64,000 nucleotides of DNA from contig JAHZLQ010000015.1 of assembly GCA_022599775.1 (NCBI GenBank), positions 1 through 64,000 of the forward strand. The letters are read 5' to 3'. The notes beneath the pieces are model-generated. The model was not told the DNA's origin. It was given only the letters and a program-made list of their open reading frames with translations, and ran no database searches. The position numbers were made by a program, and so were the translations under genes. Shown piece after piece: positions 1-8,872 of this stretch (position 1 is the first letter of the stretch; each line of letters starts with the position of its first letter). This DNA is from Gammaproteobacteria bacterium. Its GTDB lineage: Bacteria > Pseudomonadota > Gammaproteobacteria > Nevskiales > Nevskiaceae.

Positions 1-139
1 AGTCCGTGTCGCGATCCACCGAGATGAATTTGGTTGCCATACAAGCCCCCTAAATCTTCATTATATCAATGCTTTGTGATGCAATAATCGCACCGAAAGC
101 TTGAGCGCCGACGCAGAGGAAAGTCCGACAGACTGCTAG
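1..139 (-). mobile_element. End of an IS1182-like insertion sequence (runs off the left edge)
   Basis: On the minus strand an ATG at 40 begins MATKFISVDRDTD and runs off the window. This resembles the start of IS1182-family transposases of proteobacteria (FVNVDRDTP-type beginning). An AGGGGG ribosome-binding site lies 6 bases upstream. The neighbouring parE homology stops abruptly near 139, about 100 bases upstream of this ATG, which is a plausible leader length for such an element. I infer that the IS terminus lies near 135-140, close to a CTAG. Family and exact end are inference from 13 residues and a homology break. Confidence 0.5.
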
Positions 140-367
140 GCGTGCGCGTTCCCGGCTCAGACGCAAGTGCCAGGAACGGACACCTTCGCCAAGCTCCGGG
201 CGTTCGATGCTGCCAGCCCGATCCGGTTGGGCAGCAATGTCACGCAAGGCGGCCACGACCAAGGCCTCGTATCGCTCACGCGCCGATTCGCCAAACCGCT
301 CGTGTATCCAGGCCAGGATATTGATGAGGTCGGCTTGCGCCGCGGCGGATAGCCGATAACCTGCCAT
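50..367 (-). pseudogene. ParE/RelE-family toxin, 3' end replaced by IS sequence
   Basis: 105-residue frame. The first ~75 residues fit a ParE-type mRNA interferase/gyrase-toxin fold: MAGYRLSAAAQADL start, an IL..WIHERFG helix, and VRSWHLRLSRERAR. The family then normally continues with an R-x-HFLxYR strand and an LH-x-xMD ending. Here the sequence after SRERAR (below about base 140) does not match and coincides with the start of the IS-like segment. The gene lies 11 bases downstream of its antitoxin. It is probably inactive, though a short chimeric protein could still be made. The ATG at 370 is an alternative start. Confidence 0.6.
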
Positions 368-378
368 CAAACCGCCGT

Positions 379-657
379 CTACCCCCGACCGGCCGCCTGC
401 AGCCCCAGTTGTCCGATGAAGTCTTCAAGCTGGTCGTCGGCGAGATCCGTGTAGCGGCCGGCAGCGATGTCGGTCCAGCCCTTGTTGGCCGCGTCCTGCA
501 GCATTTTGAGCTTGGCGGCTTCGAGCCTTTCTCGCTGTTCGATCAGACGCAGGCCTTCACGCAGCACTTCACTGGCGTTCTGGTAGCGTCCTGATTGGAC
601 CAGGACTTCGACGAGCTCATGTTGGCGTTCGCTGAGTACTACATTACGTGTCGGCAT
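379..657 (-). CDS. ParD-type antitoxin (CopG/ribbon-helix-helix)
   Basis: 92 residues from the ATG at 657. A longer frame to 693 exists but adds a non-family N-terminus. The N-terminus, PTRNVVLSERQHELVEVLV, is the ribbon-helix-helix DNA-binding part of the ParD/CC2985 family, followed by QNASEVLREGLRLIEQRE. The C-terminal half, with a DLADDQLEDFI segment, would wrap the toxin. It is the first gene of a ParDE operon and should repress its own promoter through the palindrome at 699-719. With parE interrupted, it may persist as an orphan. Confidence 0.8.
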   Translation of the reverse strand: MPTRNVVLSERQHELVEVLVQSGRYQNASEVLREGLRLIEQRERLEAAKLKMLQDAANKGWTDIAAGRYTDLADDQLEDFIGQLGLQAAGRG

Positions 658-698
658 GGTCGTCGGTTTCTGCGATGAGAACAGTCGGAGCATAGTGT

Positions 699-719
699 GA
701 TTGGCATATTATGCCAATC
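699..719. promoter_or_regulatory. Palindromic operator upstream of parD
   Basis: A 21-base near-perfect palindrome with half-sites GATTGGCATA and TATGCCAATC around one central base. It ends 41 bases before the parD start at 657. ParD antitoxins bind such inverted repeats for autoregulation. The TTGGCA...TGCCAA core also occurs upstream of the second parD (59766-59780). Confidence 0.6.
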
Positions 720-746
720 CATCCAGCCTCACGCCTCACGATCCCA

Positions 747-3700
747 TCATTTCTCGATCGAATACAGCAGATCACCACCGCTGTAGACCCCAGACTCGGT
801 CTCGACCGAGAAGCCCTTGCCGAGGTCATAGCGCAGCTTGAAGGTGTGGCCGGGCTGGAACAGGCTGACGCCGTAGCTGACGTAGAGCTTGGGTGACAGG
901 TACTTGCCGATCGTGAGCTGCGCCTGATCGGCGGTCTGGCCGGGCTCCGAACCCACGCTGAGGTCATCCAGACCGATGCCGCCACCGATCTTCTCGGCGA
1001 ACCATTGCCCGCCCTTGAGGCCCAGCGACAGCGCCGCATTGGCGAGCGCCGCGTCGTCACTGCCGCCGCTGGAGAGACCACGCCCCAGCACCAGCCACGA
1101 CAATTGCTCCTGCTGGGTCATCGACGAGGGATCGGAGTAAAGGCTGAACTGCGGCTGGCCCAGCGTGCCGCGCACGATCACGCCCACGGTGATGTTGTCG
1201 CGCGGCTGGCGCGAGGCGCGCAATTGCAGCGCCGGGTCGACCACCGGTCCGCCGCTGTAGATCAGGCGGCCGGTCTCGATCGTCAGATCCTGCCCATAGG
1301 CTTGGTACTTGCCGTCGACCATGCTGATCTGGCCGCGTGCGGAGGTGAGCTTTCCGGGCTGTTCGATGACGGTCAGCGAACCACTGAAGCGCGATTCCAG
1401 TCCGTAACCTTCAAAGCGGACCTTGTCTCCCAAGTTGACGGTGACTTCGGCGTGAATCGGTAGTGCCGGTTCGGGCTCGCTACCATCGCCTTCGAGAAGG
1501 ATCTGGTCGGACGACGGCGAAGTCGCGCCGCCGCCCTTGAAGCGCTCCGGCGTGACCAGCGCCTGCGGCACGCCGACGCTGCCGCGGATATCGAGCCCCT
1601 CGGCGCCGAGCCGCACGTTCAGATCGGGATCGATCCAGACCTTGGCGACCGGCGTGTTCGCGGCCTGGAATCGATCGCCACCGATGTGGATATCCGCCAC
1701 CAGTGGCTTCGCCGCGAAATCGATGTCCCCGCCGATCTCCAGCGTGCCCTTGCCCGATTCGGCCGAGACCGCCAGCTGAACCTGGCCGGTGCTGGTGCCG
1801 CGAACCTCGGCCTGCAGATTGCTCAGCACGATGCCCGGCGTTTCCAACCGGATGGAACCGTCATCGACCGCCAGCTTGCCGTTCACGGCCGGCAGCCCCA
1901 AGGTGCCACCGAGTTCGAAGGCGCCGTTCAAGGCGCCCTTGGCTTCGCCGATTTCCGGCGACACCCGTTCCAGAACCGCCATGTCCGGAACATTGATCGC
2001 AAGGCGCCCTTCGAGGGCGCGCTGGGCCAGAACCTCGCCGGGCTGCGCATGCGCCTGCAGCGTGATCGAACCCTCGCTGAGATTGATCCGGGTATCGACA
2101 TCCAGCCCCTGCTCGTTCTCGTGCGCGACCAGCGTGCTGGGCTGCAACTGCAGCAGCGTGGCGCCGACACGTAGACGCAATTCGGTGGTCTTGAGGTCCA
2201 CATTGGCGCTGCGCAAGGCGCTGCCTGCGAGGCTGATGTCAGCCTGCCCGCTGAGTTCGCCGCGGAAGGCGTAGTCCTCGGGCAGCAAGGGGCGCAGGTA
2301 TTCCAGAGCGAAACGGCTGAGGTCGACGGACGCCTGCGTCGCGTCCGGGGTGTAGTTCGCGCTCAGGCAGGCTTCGCCGCCGTCTCCGCCAAGACAGGCA
2401 CGTTCGATCCCGGCTTCGCGCGCCGACAGTGTCAACGGCGCCGGTGCCTGCAGCGTCCACGGCGGCGCCTTGCCGGGCGCCACACTCAGGGCCTGCAGAT
2501 TTCCGTCCCAGCGCTGCGCCTGCGGCTGGTAGCCGCCCGCCATCGCCATCGAGACCGTGCCCCTGCCGGTCAGCACGTCGAGTTGCAGGCGATGATCGGC
2601 CAAGGGGCCGTCCAGCGTCAGGCCGAGACTGTCGATCGACTCGCCGACGTCGATGCCGCGGGCATCCAGCCGCACCGTCATCGGCCGCTTCGGATAGACC
2701 TCCGCGTCGATGCTGGCGCTGGCCAGGCGGTAGGCCTGATAGGCCACCTCGTCGAATTGACCGTGCAGCTGAAGCCTCGGGATCGGCAGCTCGCCCTGCA
2801 GGCTGGCCTGCAGGCTCGCGCGACCGCCCAGCCCCGGCCACAGGGCTTCGAGATTGGGGCTGTCGAGATCGGCCTTGAGGTCGAAGGGCGCCGTGGCGCG
2901 GCCGCTGGCCGTCAATGTGGTGCGGCCGCTGTGCAGCTCCACCTGCTGCAGATTGAGCGCATCACCGCTGTAGCGCCCCTGCGCCTGCAGCGACAGCGGC
3001 CGGTCGCGCAGCACCGAGTCGTTGATCGCCACCGTAAAGCGGGCGTCCGGCTGCTGTTGCGGCATCGTCAGGCTGAAATCCACATCGCCGTTGATGCTGC
3101 CGGCCCAGCCGGCGAGGATCGCCGAAGGGTCCAGCTTGCGGGCGCGCAGGCTCAGCTGGGCGCTGACTTCGGGGTTCCAGGCGACATCGCCCTCGGCGGT
3201 CAAGGAACCCTGCAGGGCTTCAAGGACAAAGCGCTGCAAATGCAGGCCTTGCAGATTGCCCTGACCCTCACCGGCGATCCTGCCCGGCAGCTCACGCGCC
3301 ACCAGCTCCCCGTTCAGTTCGAAACGGTAGTCCTCGGGCACACCGGTCACGTCCAGACGCCCGCGCTTACTGCGCCAGATCGACTGGGCCGGATTCTTGA
3401 AATCGGCCAGATCGGTCCAGGCCAGGTGCGCATCGATGTTGTCCGGCGACCAACTCCCGTTTGCGGTGACGCGCGCCTGCGGTCCGATTCCGGCGTCGGC
3501 GTCGAAACTCAGCGCGGTCCAGGTCCCCTGAACGTTGAGCCGGCCATCCGGGCTGGTGATGCTGGGGTCGCCCTGCGGCGGCCAGTGCAGATCGCTCCAA
3601 TTCACGGTGAGATCGTTGTCGGCCTGTGCGCTCAATCCGACTCGGCCGGCGAGCGACAGACTGCCCGGGCCCGTCACGCCCAGCGCATCGATCTGCACGC

Positions 3701-4346
3701 CGTCGGCGAGCGCCGTAGCCTGCGCGCTCAAACCGATTTCGCCGTATTCCTCATGCACCAGCTGCAGCGTCTCGATGCGAATGTCGTCGCGATTCCAGTG
3801 CCCCAACAGCTCGCCGTGCTTCAGGGCAAACAGCTCCGCATCCTCGGCGCTGCGAATGGCCAGATCGTCGATCGAGACCTTGCCGACGAAAACACCAAGC
3901 GGCAGACGCAGGTCGGGTGGCTGACCGGGCTCGGGGGCCGGTTCTTCGGGTTTCGGCGGCGCCAGCTTGACGCGCACACCCGAGGTTTCCAGTGTGCGGA
4001 CCACCACATTGAGTCTGAGAATCTGCGACAGGTCCATCGCCAGATCGACCTCGTCGACCTCGACCTCCAGCCCCCCGGACCGGTAGCGGACGCCGCTCAG
4101 ATGCATCGGCGTGAGCAGGCGGCCCTCGACCTGCTCGACCGTCAGTGCGCCACCGGTGAACTGACGCGCCACGGCCAGGGCGTTGCGCAAGCCGGCCTCG
4201 GTGCTCAGCAGCCACAGCGTCAAGCCCAGACTCAGCGCCAGCATCGCGCTGAATCCGAACGCGAGAATGTACCAACTGCGTGCAGCCCAGCGGCGCAGTC
4301 GCTGCGCACGGCTCATCGGGGCATTGGGTGCTGTGGTTTTCTTCAC
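747..4346 (-). CDS. tamB: TamB, translocation and assembly module inner-membrane protein
   Basis: 1199 residues. TamB bridges the periplasm from an inner-membrane anchor to TamA and helps insert some outer-membrane proteins; TamB/YhdP-type proteins are also implicated in phospholipid transport. A single N-terminal membrane helix (about residues 26-50) is followed by about 800 residues of repetitive beta-rich sequence (LxLxGxxxxP patterns). The C-terminal TamB/DUF490 domain includes the YQAYGQDLTIETGRLIYSGG region and ends in TESGVYSGGDLLYSIEK. Length is typical. Its ATG overlaps the tamA stop by 4 bases (4343-4346), so the two are translationally coupled. Confidence 0.93.
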   Translation of the reverse strand: MKKTTAPNAPMSRAQRLRRWAARSWYILAFGFSAMLALSLGLTLWLLSTEAGLRNALAVARQFTGGALTVEQVEGRLLTPMHLSGVRYRSGGLEVEVDEVDLAMDLSQILRLNVVVRTLETSGVRVKLAPPKPEEPAPEPGQPPDLRLPLGVFVGKVSIDDLAIRSAEDAELFALKHGELLGHWNRDDIRIETLQLVHEEYGEIGLSAQATALADGVQIDALGVTGPGSLSLAGRVGLSAQADNDLTVNWSDLHWPPQGDPSITSPDGRLNVQGTWTALSFDADAGIGPQARVTANGSWSPDNIDAHLAWTDLADFKNPAQSIWRSKRGRLDVTGVPEDYRFELNGELVARELPGRIAGEGQGNLQGLHLQRFVLEALQGSLTAEGDVAWNPEVSAQLSLRARKLDPSAILAGWAGSINGDVDFSLTMPQQQPDARFTVAINDSVLRDRPLSLQAQGRYSGDALNLQQVELHSGRTTLTASGRATAPFDLKADLDSPNLEALWPGLGGRASLQASLQGELPIPRLQLHGQFDEVAYQAYRLASASIDAEVYPKRPMTVRLDARGIDVGESIDSLGLTLDGPLADHRLQLDVLTGRGTVSMAMAGGYQPQAQRWDGNLQALSVAPGKAPPWTLQAPAPLTLSAREAGIERACLGGDGGEACLSANYTPDATQASVDLSRFALEYLRPLLPEDYAFRGELSGQADISLAGSALRSANVDLKTTELRLRVGATLLQLQPSTLVAHENEQGLDVDTRINLSEGSITLQAHAQPGEVLAQRALEGRLAINVPDMAVLERVSPEIGEAKGALNGAFELGGTLGLPAVNGKLAVDDGSIRLETPGIVLSNLQAEVRGTSTGQVQLAVSAESGKGTLEIGGDIDFAAKPLVADIHIGGDRFQAANTPVAKVWIDPDLNVRLGAEGLDIRGSVGVPQALVTPERFKGGGATSPSSDQILLEGDGSEPEPALPIHAEVTVNLGDKVRFEGYGLESRFSGSLTVIEQPGKLTSARGQISMVDGKYQAYGQDLTIETGRLIYSGGPVVDPALQLRASRQPRDNITVGVIVRGTLGQPQFSLYSDPSSMTQQEQLSWLVLGRGLSSGGSDDAALANAALSLGLKGGQWFAEKIGGGIGLDDLSVGSEPGQTADQAQLTIGKYLSPKLYVSYGVSLFQPGHTFKLRYDLGKGFSVETESGVYSGGDLLYSIEK

Positions 4347-6073
4347 AGGCCCACCCGAATACCGAAGTGGATGCGGATGCCGCTGGAATCTCCGTCGAGC
4401 GGATGTGCCAGATCGAGCCGGATGATGCCGATCGGCGAACGGTAGCGAAAACCCAGGCCGACGCCGCTGTACAGCGTGGGCAGTGGATTGTTGTCGGCGC
4501 CGCCGATGTCATAGAACGCGGCGAGCCCGATGTTGCCCCAGATCAGCCGCTCCACCTCGGCACTGGCAGTGGCCAGATAACGGCCGCCGACGACGTCGCC
4601 ATCCTCGTTGCGCGGACCGATCGACTGATAGCCGTAACCGCGCACGCTCTGGTCACCGCCGGCGAAGAAGCGCTGCGAGGACGGCAGCACACCGAAGTCG
4701 TCGACCCAGGTTGCGCCGTATTCCACGCGCGCCAGAAACCGGGTGTGCTCGCCGAGTGGAAACACGCCACGAGTCAGGGTGCTGGCCTGGACGAAACTGG
4801 TGTCCGAAATCACGCTTTCGTGGGCGCCATGCGTGTCCACGAAAAAGTACCAGCCGCGTGTCGGATAGATCTCGTCATTGAGTTCGCTGCGATTCAGCGC
4901 CACGCCGGGCATCAGCAGGTTGGTGCTTTCGAGGCTCTCGCCGGAATCGAATTCCTCATGCTCGAAATTCAGGTACAGGCGCCGCTGCCAGTCACCGGGA
5001 ATGCGCGACAAGCTGGCGCCGACGCTGTACTTGGTGCTGTTGCCGGTTTCGAACTGTTCCTCGGTGTAGGCCGCCGGAAAGCTCAGCTTTTCACCGGCCT
5101 TGGTGCCCAGCGGCAGGCTGTACTCGGTGCCGATCACGTTCTTGATCTCGGACAGCTGGAGATCGCTTTCGAGCTTGTGGCCGCGATCGTTGAGCCAGCG
5201 GCGGTCGATGCCGGCGGACAGCCGCGCGCCGGTATCGGTGCCGTAACCGATGCCGTAGTCATAGCGGGTACGCGGGCGCGCCTCCGCATGAATCAGCACC
5301 GGCACACGGTCGTCGGTGGCCTGCTGGCGCAGCGGCTGCACGTCCACCGTCGCGTAGTAATCGAGATCGCTGAGCGCGAACTGCGTGTCGAGCAGCACCT
5401 GCGGATCGAACCATTCTCCGGGCACGATCGGCACGTAGCGGCGCACCACCTCGTCACGCAGGATGTCCTGTTCGATACGCACCTCACCAAAGCGGAATCG
5501 ACGCCCGGTCTTGAGCGTCAGCAGGATCTCGGCCTGCTGCGTCACCGGATTGATGCGAATCTCGCGGCGCGTCAATTCGGCATCGATATAACCACGCCCA
5601 TACGCCGCCTGCGCAAACTGCTGCTTGAAGGTTTCATAAGGCGCATGAACCAGCGGATCGCCCGGCTTGAGCGGAAAGCGCTTGATCAGGGCCTGAAGCA
5701 ATTCATCGTCCTGTCCCTCGCCCTCGACTTTCATGTCGACGGTGCTCACCGTGGTGCGGCCACCCGGCGATACCCGGAACGTGGCCACGGCATCGGGGAA
5801 ATCCCCGTCCAGGCTGGATTCGATCTGGGGCGTGTAGTAGCCGTATGGCTGCAAGGCCTTGGCGATCTCCTCGTCCCCCTGGCGGTACAAGCGCCGCAAG
5901 GTGCCGGGATGATCCATGCCGCTCTCCACCGCCGACTGCAATGCCAGCGCGGCACGCGCGTTGTCCGCCAAGTCCCCGCTCAGGCCTTCGATCTGCACAC
6001 GCGTGGCGGCGCTGCCGATGCCGGGGCTCAGCATGCACGACAGCGCGAGCAGACACGGCACGAGTTGTTTCAT
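4343..6073 (-). CDS. tamA: TamA, BamA-family outer-membrane protein
   Basis: 576 residues, the outer-membrane partner of TamB. It has a signal peptide (MKQLVPCLLALSCMLSPGIGSAA), about three POTRA domains in residues 25-260 (for example GRRFRFGEVRIEQDILRDE), and then a 16-stranded Omp85-type barrel. The barrel includes the conserved SVRGYGYQSIGP segment near residue 470 (the VRGY/F motif region that the barrel lid loop contacts) and YRSPIGIIRLDLAHPL near the end. It is first in a two-gene operon with tamB. The divergent neighbour is a DUF3574 lipoprotein. Confidence 0.93.
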   Translation of the reverse strand: MKQLVPCLLALSCMLSPGIGSAATRVQIEGLSGDLADNARAALALQSAVESGMDHPGTLRRLYRQGDEEIAKALQPYGYYTPQIESSLDGDFPDAVATFRVSPGGRTTVSTVDMKVEGEGQDDELLQALIKRFPLKPGDPLVHAPYETFKQQFAQAAYGRGYIDAELTRREIRINPVTQQAEILLTLKTGRRFRFGEVRIEQDILRDEVVRRYVPIVPGEWFDPQVLLDTQFALSDLDYYATVDVQPLRQQATDDRVPVLIHAEARPRTRYDYGIGYGTDTGARLSAGIDRRWLNDRGHKLESDLQLSEIKNVIGTEYSLPLGTKAGEKLSFPAAYTEEQFETGNSTKYSVGASLSRIPGDWQRRLYLNFEHEEFDSGESLESTNLLMPGVALNRSELNDEIYPTRGWYFFVDTHGAHESVISDTSFVQASTLTRGVFPLGEHTRFLARVEYGATWVDDFGVLPSSQRFFAGGDQSVRGYGYQSIGPRNEDGDVVGGRYLATASAEVERLIWGNIGLAAFYDIGGADNNPLPTLYSGVGLGFRYRSPIGIIRLDLAHPLDGDSSGIRIHFGIRVGL

Positions 6074-6199
6074 CGGGCAAGCGTCATACGTCGGGACCGG
6101 GGTTCAGCGCCCGGCCCTGGTTGCGGGGGGTCTGCAAGACTATCATCCGTGCGGTCCACGCTGTCCCGTGTTCAACAAGGCCTGATCGGCGCCAAGCCC

Positions 6200-6640
6200 A
6201 TGATTCGACCCGCTGCGCTCCACCTGCTATGGCTGCTCTGCGCAACCGCCCTGAGCGCATGCGCGTTCCCGAGCCGCGCGCTGCCGGAACCCGGCTTTGC
6301 CTGTGACAGCGCGGAACAGCGATGGACGCGCGAGGTGCTCTACTTCGGGCGCCTACGTCCCGGTGGCCGGTCGATCAGCGACGAGGAATGGCAGGCTTTC
6401 CTCGATGAAGTGGTTACCCCCAAGTTTCCCGAAGGGCTCACCGTCACCGACGCCTACGGGCAGTGGCGCAACCGCGACGGTGTGGTCTCCGACGAACCGT
6501 CTTCGGTGCTGACTCTGCTGCATCCGGACACGCCGGAGCTCAATCGGCGCGTGGAAGTGATCACCCATACCTACCGGCAGCAGTTCCAGCAGGAAGCCGT
6601 GCTGCGCGACCGCAGCCCGAGCTGCGTACGCTTCGACTGA
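6200..6640 (+). CDS. DUF3574 lipoprotein
   Basis: 146 residues from the ATG at 6200. The long open frame upstream is antisense to tamA and tamB. The N-terminus is a lipoprotein signal with LSAC lipobox (Cys at about residue 21). The rest matches the DUF3574 pattern: EVLYFGRLRPGGRSISDEEWQ, FLDEVVTPKFPEGLTV, and EPSSVLTLLHP. The molecular function of this family is unknown to me. It is transcribed divergently from tamA across a 126-base gap. Confidence 0.8.
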   Translation: MIRPAALHLLWLLCATALSACAFPSRALPEPGFACDSAEQRWTREVLYFGRLRPGGRSISDEEWQAFLDEVVTPKFPEGLTVTDAYGQWRNRDGVVSDEPSSVLTLLHPDTPELNRRVEVITHTYRQQFQQEAVLRDRSPSCVRFD

Positions 6641-6661
6641 AAGCAAGGGCTCGCGCTGGCT

Positions 6662-7384
6662 TCAGTACTTGCGCTGTTCACCCTCGTCGCGCAGCGAGAA
6701 CGGCGAGAAATGAGTGTGCGCGTCGTAGACATCGACACCTTCGCTGCGCTTGAGCCAACCGACCACGAGATAGGTCACCGGCGTCAGCACGGCTTCGAGC
6801 GAAACCTTGAACACGAAATTGAACGCCACCACGGCCGCCAGTTGGTCGGTGCTCCAGACGCCGTAGAACGCCACCGGATAGAAGATCAGCGAATCGGCGG
6901 CCTGCCCGACCACGGTGGAACCGATGGTGCGTGCCCACAGCTTGCGGCCCTGGGTCCAGACCTTCATCTTCGCCATCACGAAGGAGTTGACGAAGTCGCC
7001 AACCCAGTAGGCGATCATCGAGGCCGCGATGATGCGCGGGGTGGAGCCGAAGATCACTTCCAGCGCCGGTTGCAGCACCTCGTTGTAGGGCTCGTTGGCG
7101 GCCGGCGTCATGCGCACCACGATCTGGCTCATGATCGTGGCAAAGACCATCGCGCCGAAACCGGCCCAGATGGCGCGGCGCGCACGTGAATAGCCGTATA
7201 CCTCGGTGAGCACGTCGCCGAAAATGTAGCTGATCGGAAAGAACAGGTTGCCGGCGGCGAAGCTGAACACGCCGAGCAAAGGCAGGTCGATCGCGCAGAC
7301 CTTGGCCGGTCCGATCAGGTTGGAGCACAGCAGGACGGCCACCATGCCGGCGACCATGAAATCGTAGTAGCGAAAGCTGTGCAT
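6662..7384 (-). CDS. yhhQ: YhhQ/VUT-family queuosine precursor transporter
   Basis: 240-residue polytopic inner-membrane protein. YhhQ family members import 7-cyano-7-deazaguanine (preQ0) or preQ1 for queuosine tRNA modification. Family hallmarks are FAAGNLFFPISYIFGDVLTEVYGYSRAR (about residues 43-70), IAASMIAYWVGDFVNSFVMAK, and GRKLWARTIGSTVVGQAADSLIFY. About six membrane helices are visible. It converges with the DUF3574 gene. I saw no preQ1 riboswitch consensus in the leader, only a GC-rich hairpin next to the ribosome-binding site (7388-7422). Confidence 0.9.
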   Translation of the reverse strand: MHSFRYYDFMVAGMVAVLLCSNLIGPAKVCAIDLPLLGVFSFAAGNLFFPISYIFGDVLTEVYGYSRARRAIWAGFGAMVFATIMSQIVVRMTPAANEPYNEVLQPALEVIFGSTPRIIAASMIAYWVGDFVNSFVMAKMKVWTQGRKLWARTIGSTVVGQAADSLIFYPVAFYGVWSTDQLAAVVAFNFVFKVSLEAVLTPVTYLVVGWLKRSEGVDVYDAHTHFSPFSLRDEGEQRKY

Positions 7385-7387
7385 AGG

Positions 7388-7422
7388 GTTCCCCGTCCCG
7401 GTGAGCCTGCCGGCCGGGAAAC
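7388..7422 (-). promoter_or_regulatory. Hairpin covering the yhhQ ribosome-binding region
   Basis: In the yhhQ transcript the segment GTTTCCC (7422-7416) can pair with GGGGAAC (7394-7388), with one G-U pair. This places the GGGGAA ribosome-binding site within the stem, just before the ATG at 7384. It could be a translational switch or simple GC-rich chance. It does not match the preQ1-I consensus. Confidence 0.25.
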
Positions 7423-7462
7423 GTTAATGCATGGACCGTTCCGGGTGAAGCGATTCGCCCCT

Positions 7463-7496
7463 GTGCCGTGAATCGGAAATGCTCGACTCACGGCAC
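7463..7496 (-). terminator. Stem-loop after the TonB-operon TPR gene
   Basis: GTGCCGTGA and TCACGGCAC form a 9-base perfect stem around a 16-base loop, 28 bases beyond the TPR gene stop. There is no clear U-run, so it may be a Rho-linked or 3'-end-stabilising hairpin rather than an intrinsic terminator. Confidence 0.3.
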
Positions 7497-7524
7497 TGAC
7501 GTCATTCCCGCTGACGCTGACGCT

Positions 7525-8856
7525 CTACTCGTCGCGCATCTCGATGACAGCCTCCCCGTCCTGCTGTTCCTGGATGGTCTGTTCGGTGCGCTTCTGCAGT
7601 TCGAATTTGGCCTGTTCCAGGGCCTTGATGCGCTGGATCTCGGCCATGGTGTAGTCCTCCCACTGGGAGGCCGCGGCGTAGTTGCTCTTGTCCTGCTTGG
7701 CCCGCCGGAAGGCTTGCAGGGCCTCCTCGTAGTGCTTGTCGTTGAAGTTGGCCATGCCCAGCAGCATCAGATTCGAGGCGCTGTTCTTGAGCCCGCCCTT
7801 CTGGTCGGCACTGCGTGCGGCCTGGGCCGCCTCAGCATATTCGCCGGCATCGAAGTACACGCCGGCCAGGCGGGCGTACAGCAGGCCCTTGTCGGACATC
7901 TTCGCCGCCTGCTGCAACGCCGGCACCGCCTTCTTGTATTCACTCGCCGCGGCCCAGGCGTTGGCCAGGGTTTCGACGTTCTTGGCGGATTTGTCGATGG
8001 TGCCGGCGTTCATGCCGGCTTCGATGATCTTGCCGGCCTTGTACGGCACGTCCTGGCCCAGGTACATGTAGGCCAGATTCAGCACTTCGGCTTCCTTGCT
8101 CAGGGCGCCATGCTCATAGACGGCGTCGTACGCGGCCAGACGCTTCTTTTCCTCGCCGAGTTCGCTGTACATGCCGGCCAGCTGTTTGAGATAGCTGACC
8201 TTGGGATAACGCCGGATCAGTTCTTCGTAGACGCGGGCGGTCTTGGCGTAGTCGCTCTTGGCGTAGTACAGGGCGGCGGTCAGGCGCAGCCAGGATTCGG
8301 GAATCGGCTTGCCGGCGGCGGCTTCGAGCTTGCTGGCGGTGGAGACGTTGCTCAGGGCCTTGTCGTAGGCTTCGGTCTGGTAGTAGGCCTGCGCCAGCAT
8401 GATGTGTGCGGTCGGCGTGGGCGTGTCGACCTGCTTGAGCCAGTCTTCCATGAAGCGGATACAGGCTTGGTAGTCCTCGATCTGAAAATACATCTGGGCG
8501 ATCGAGTATTTGGCGGTGAGTTTCAGACCTTCGGTGGCGTCTTCCAGACCCAGGACCTGCTTGTAGGCGTCGATGGCCTTGGGGTAGTTCTCCTGGTTGG
8601 CGTAGATGAAGGCGTAAAAGTTGTACATCTGCGACTGCGCGTAGCCGTTGAGCTTGCCGCTGGCTTTTAATCCGTCGAGTACTTTGAGGGCTTCGGCGTG
8701 CTGGCCGGCTTCGGTGAGCTCCTGGGCTTCCATGAGCTGGTCGAAGGTGCGGGCGTCGATGGCGCCGGCGACGTTGTCGCCCTTGGCAGCCTGCGCCGGG
8801 CCGCCCAGCAGCAGGCCGGCGGCCAGCAGTACCGGCAGGAATCGGTTGATGGTCAT
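7525..8856 (-). CDS. Periplasmic TPR protein of the TonB operon
   Basis: 443 residues with a signal peptide (MTINRFLPVLLAAGLLLGGPAQAA). Then come about nine tetratricopeptide-like helical hairpins (for example AIDAYKQVLGLEDATEGLKL, AHIMLAQAYYQTEAYDKALS, ARVYEELIRRYPKVSYLKQL, YAEAAQAARSADQKGGLKNS). The C-terminus is charged (KFELQKRTEQTIQEQQDGEA). It is last in the DUF3450-TtpC-ExbB-ExbD-TonB-TPR operon, 16 bases after tonB. In such operons the TPR protein is thought to link the energised complex to an outer-membrane client; the client here is not visible. Confidence 0.85.
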   Translation of the reverse strand: MTINRFLPVLLAAGLLLGGPAQAAKGDNVAGAIDARTFDQLMEAQELTEAGQHAEALKVLDGLKASGKLNGYAQSQMYNFYAFIYANQENYPKAIDAYKQVLGLEDATEGLKLTAKYSIAQMYFQIEDYQACIRFMEDWLKQVDTPTPTAHIMLAQAYYQTEAYDKALSNVSTASKLEAAAGKPIPESWLRLTAALYYAKSDYAKTARVYEELIRRYPKVSYLKQLAGMYSELGEEKKRLAAYDAVYEHGALSKEAEVLNLAYMYLGQDVPYKAGKIIEAGMNAGTIDKSAKNVETLANAWAAASEYKKAVPALQQAAKMSDKGLLYARLAGVYFDAGEYAEAAQAARSADQKGGLKNSASNLMLLGMANFNDKHYEEALQAFRRAKQDKSNYAAASQWEDYTMAEIQRIKALEQAKFELQKRTEQTIQEQQDGEAVIEMRDE

Positions 8857-8872
8857 GGCGTTCCTCCGGGGG

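Noticed and set aside
2583..4445. 620-codon open frame on the plus strand
   Set aside because: Antisense to tamB; translation is His/Gln/Arg-rich shadow sequence with no domain or start signal.
7385..7440. preQ1 riboswitch upstream of yhhQ
   Set aside because: No preQ1-I core (AGAGGTTC...AAAAACTA-like) or class II pattern was found; only a GC-rich hairpin is visible.
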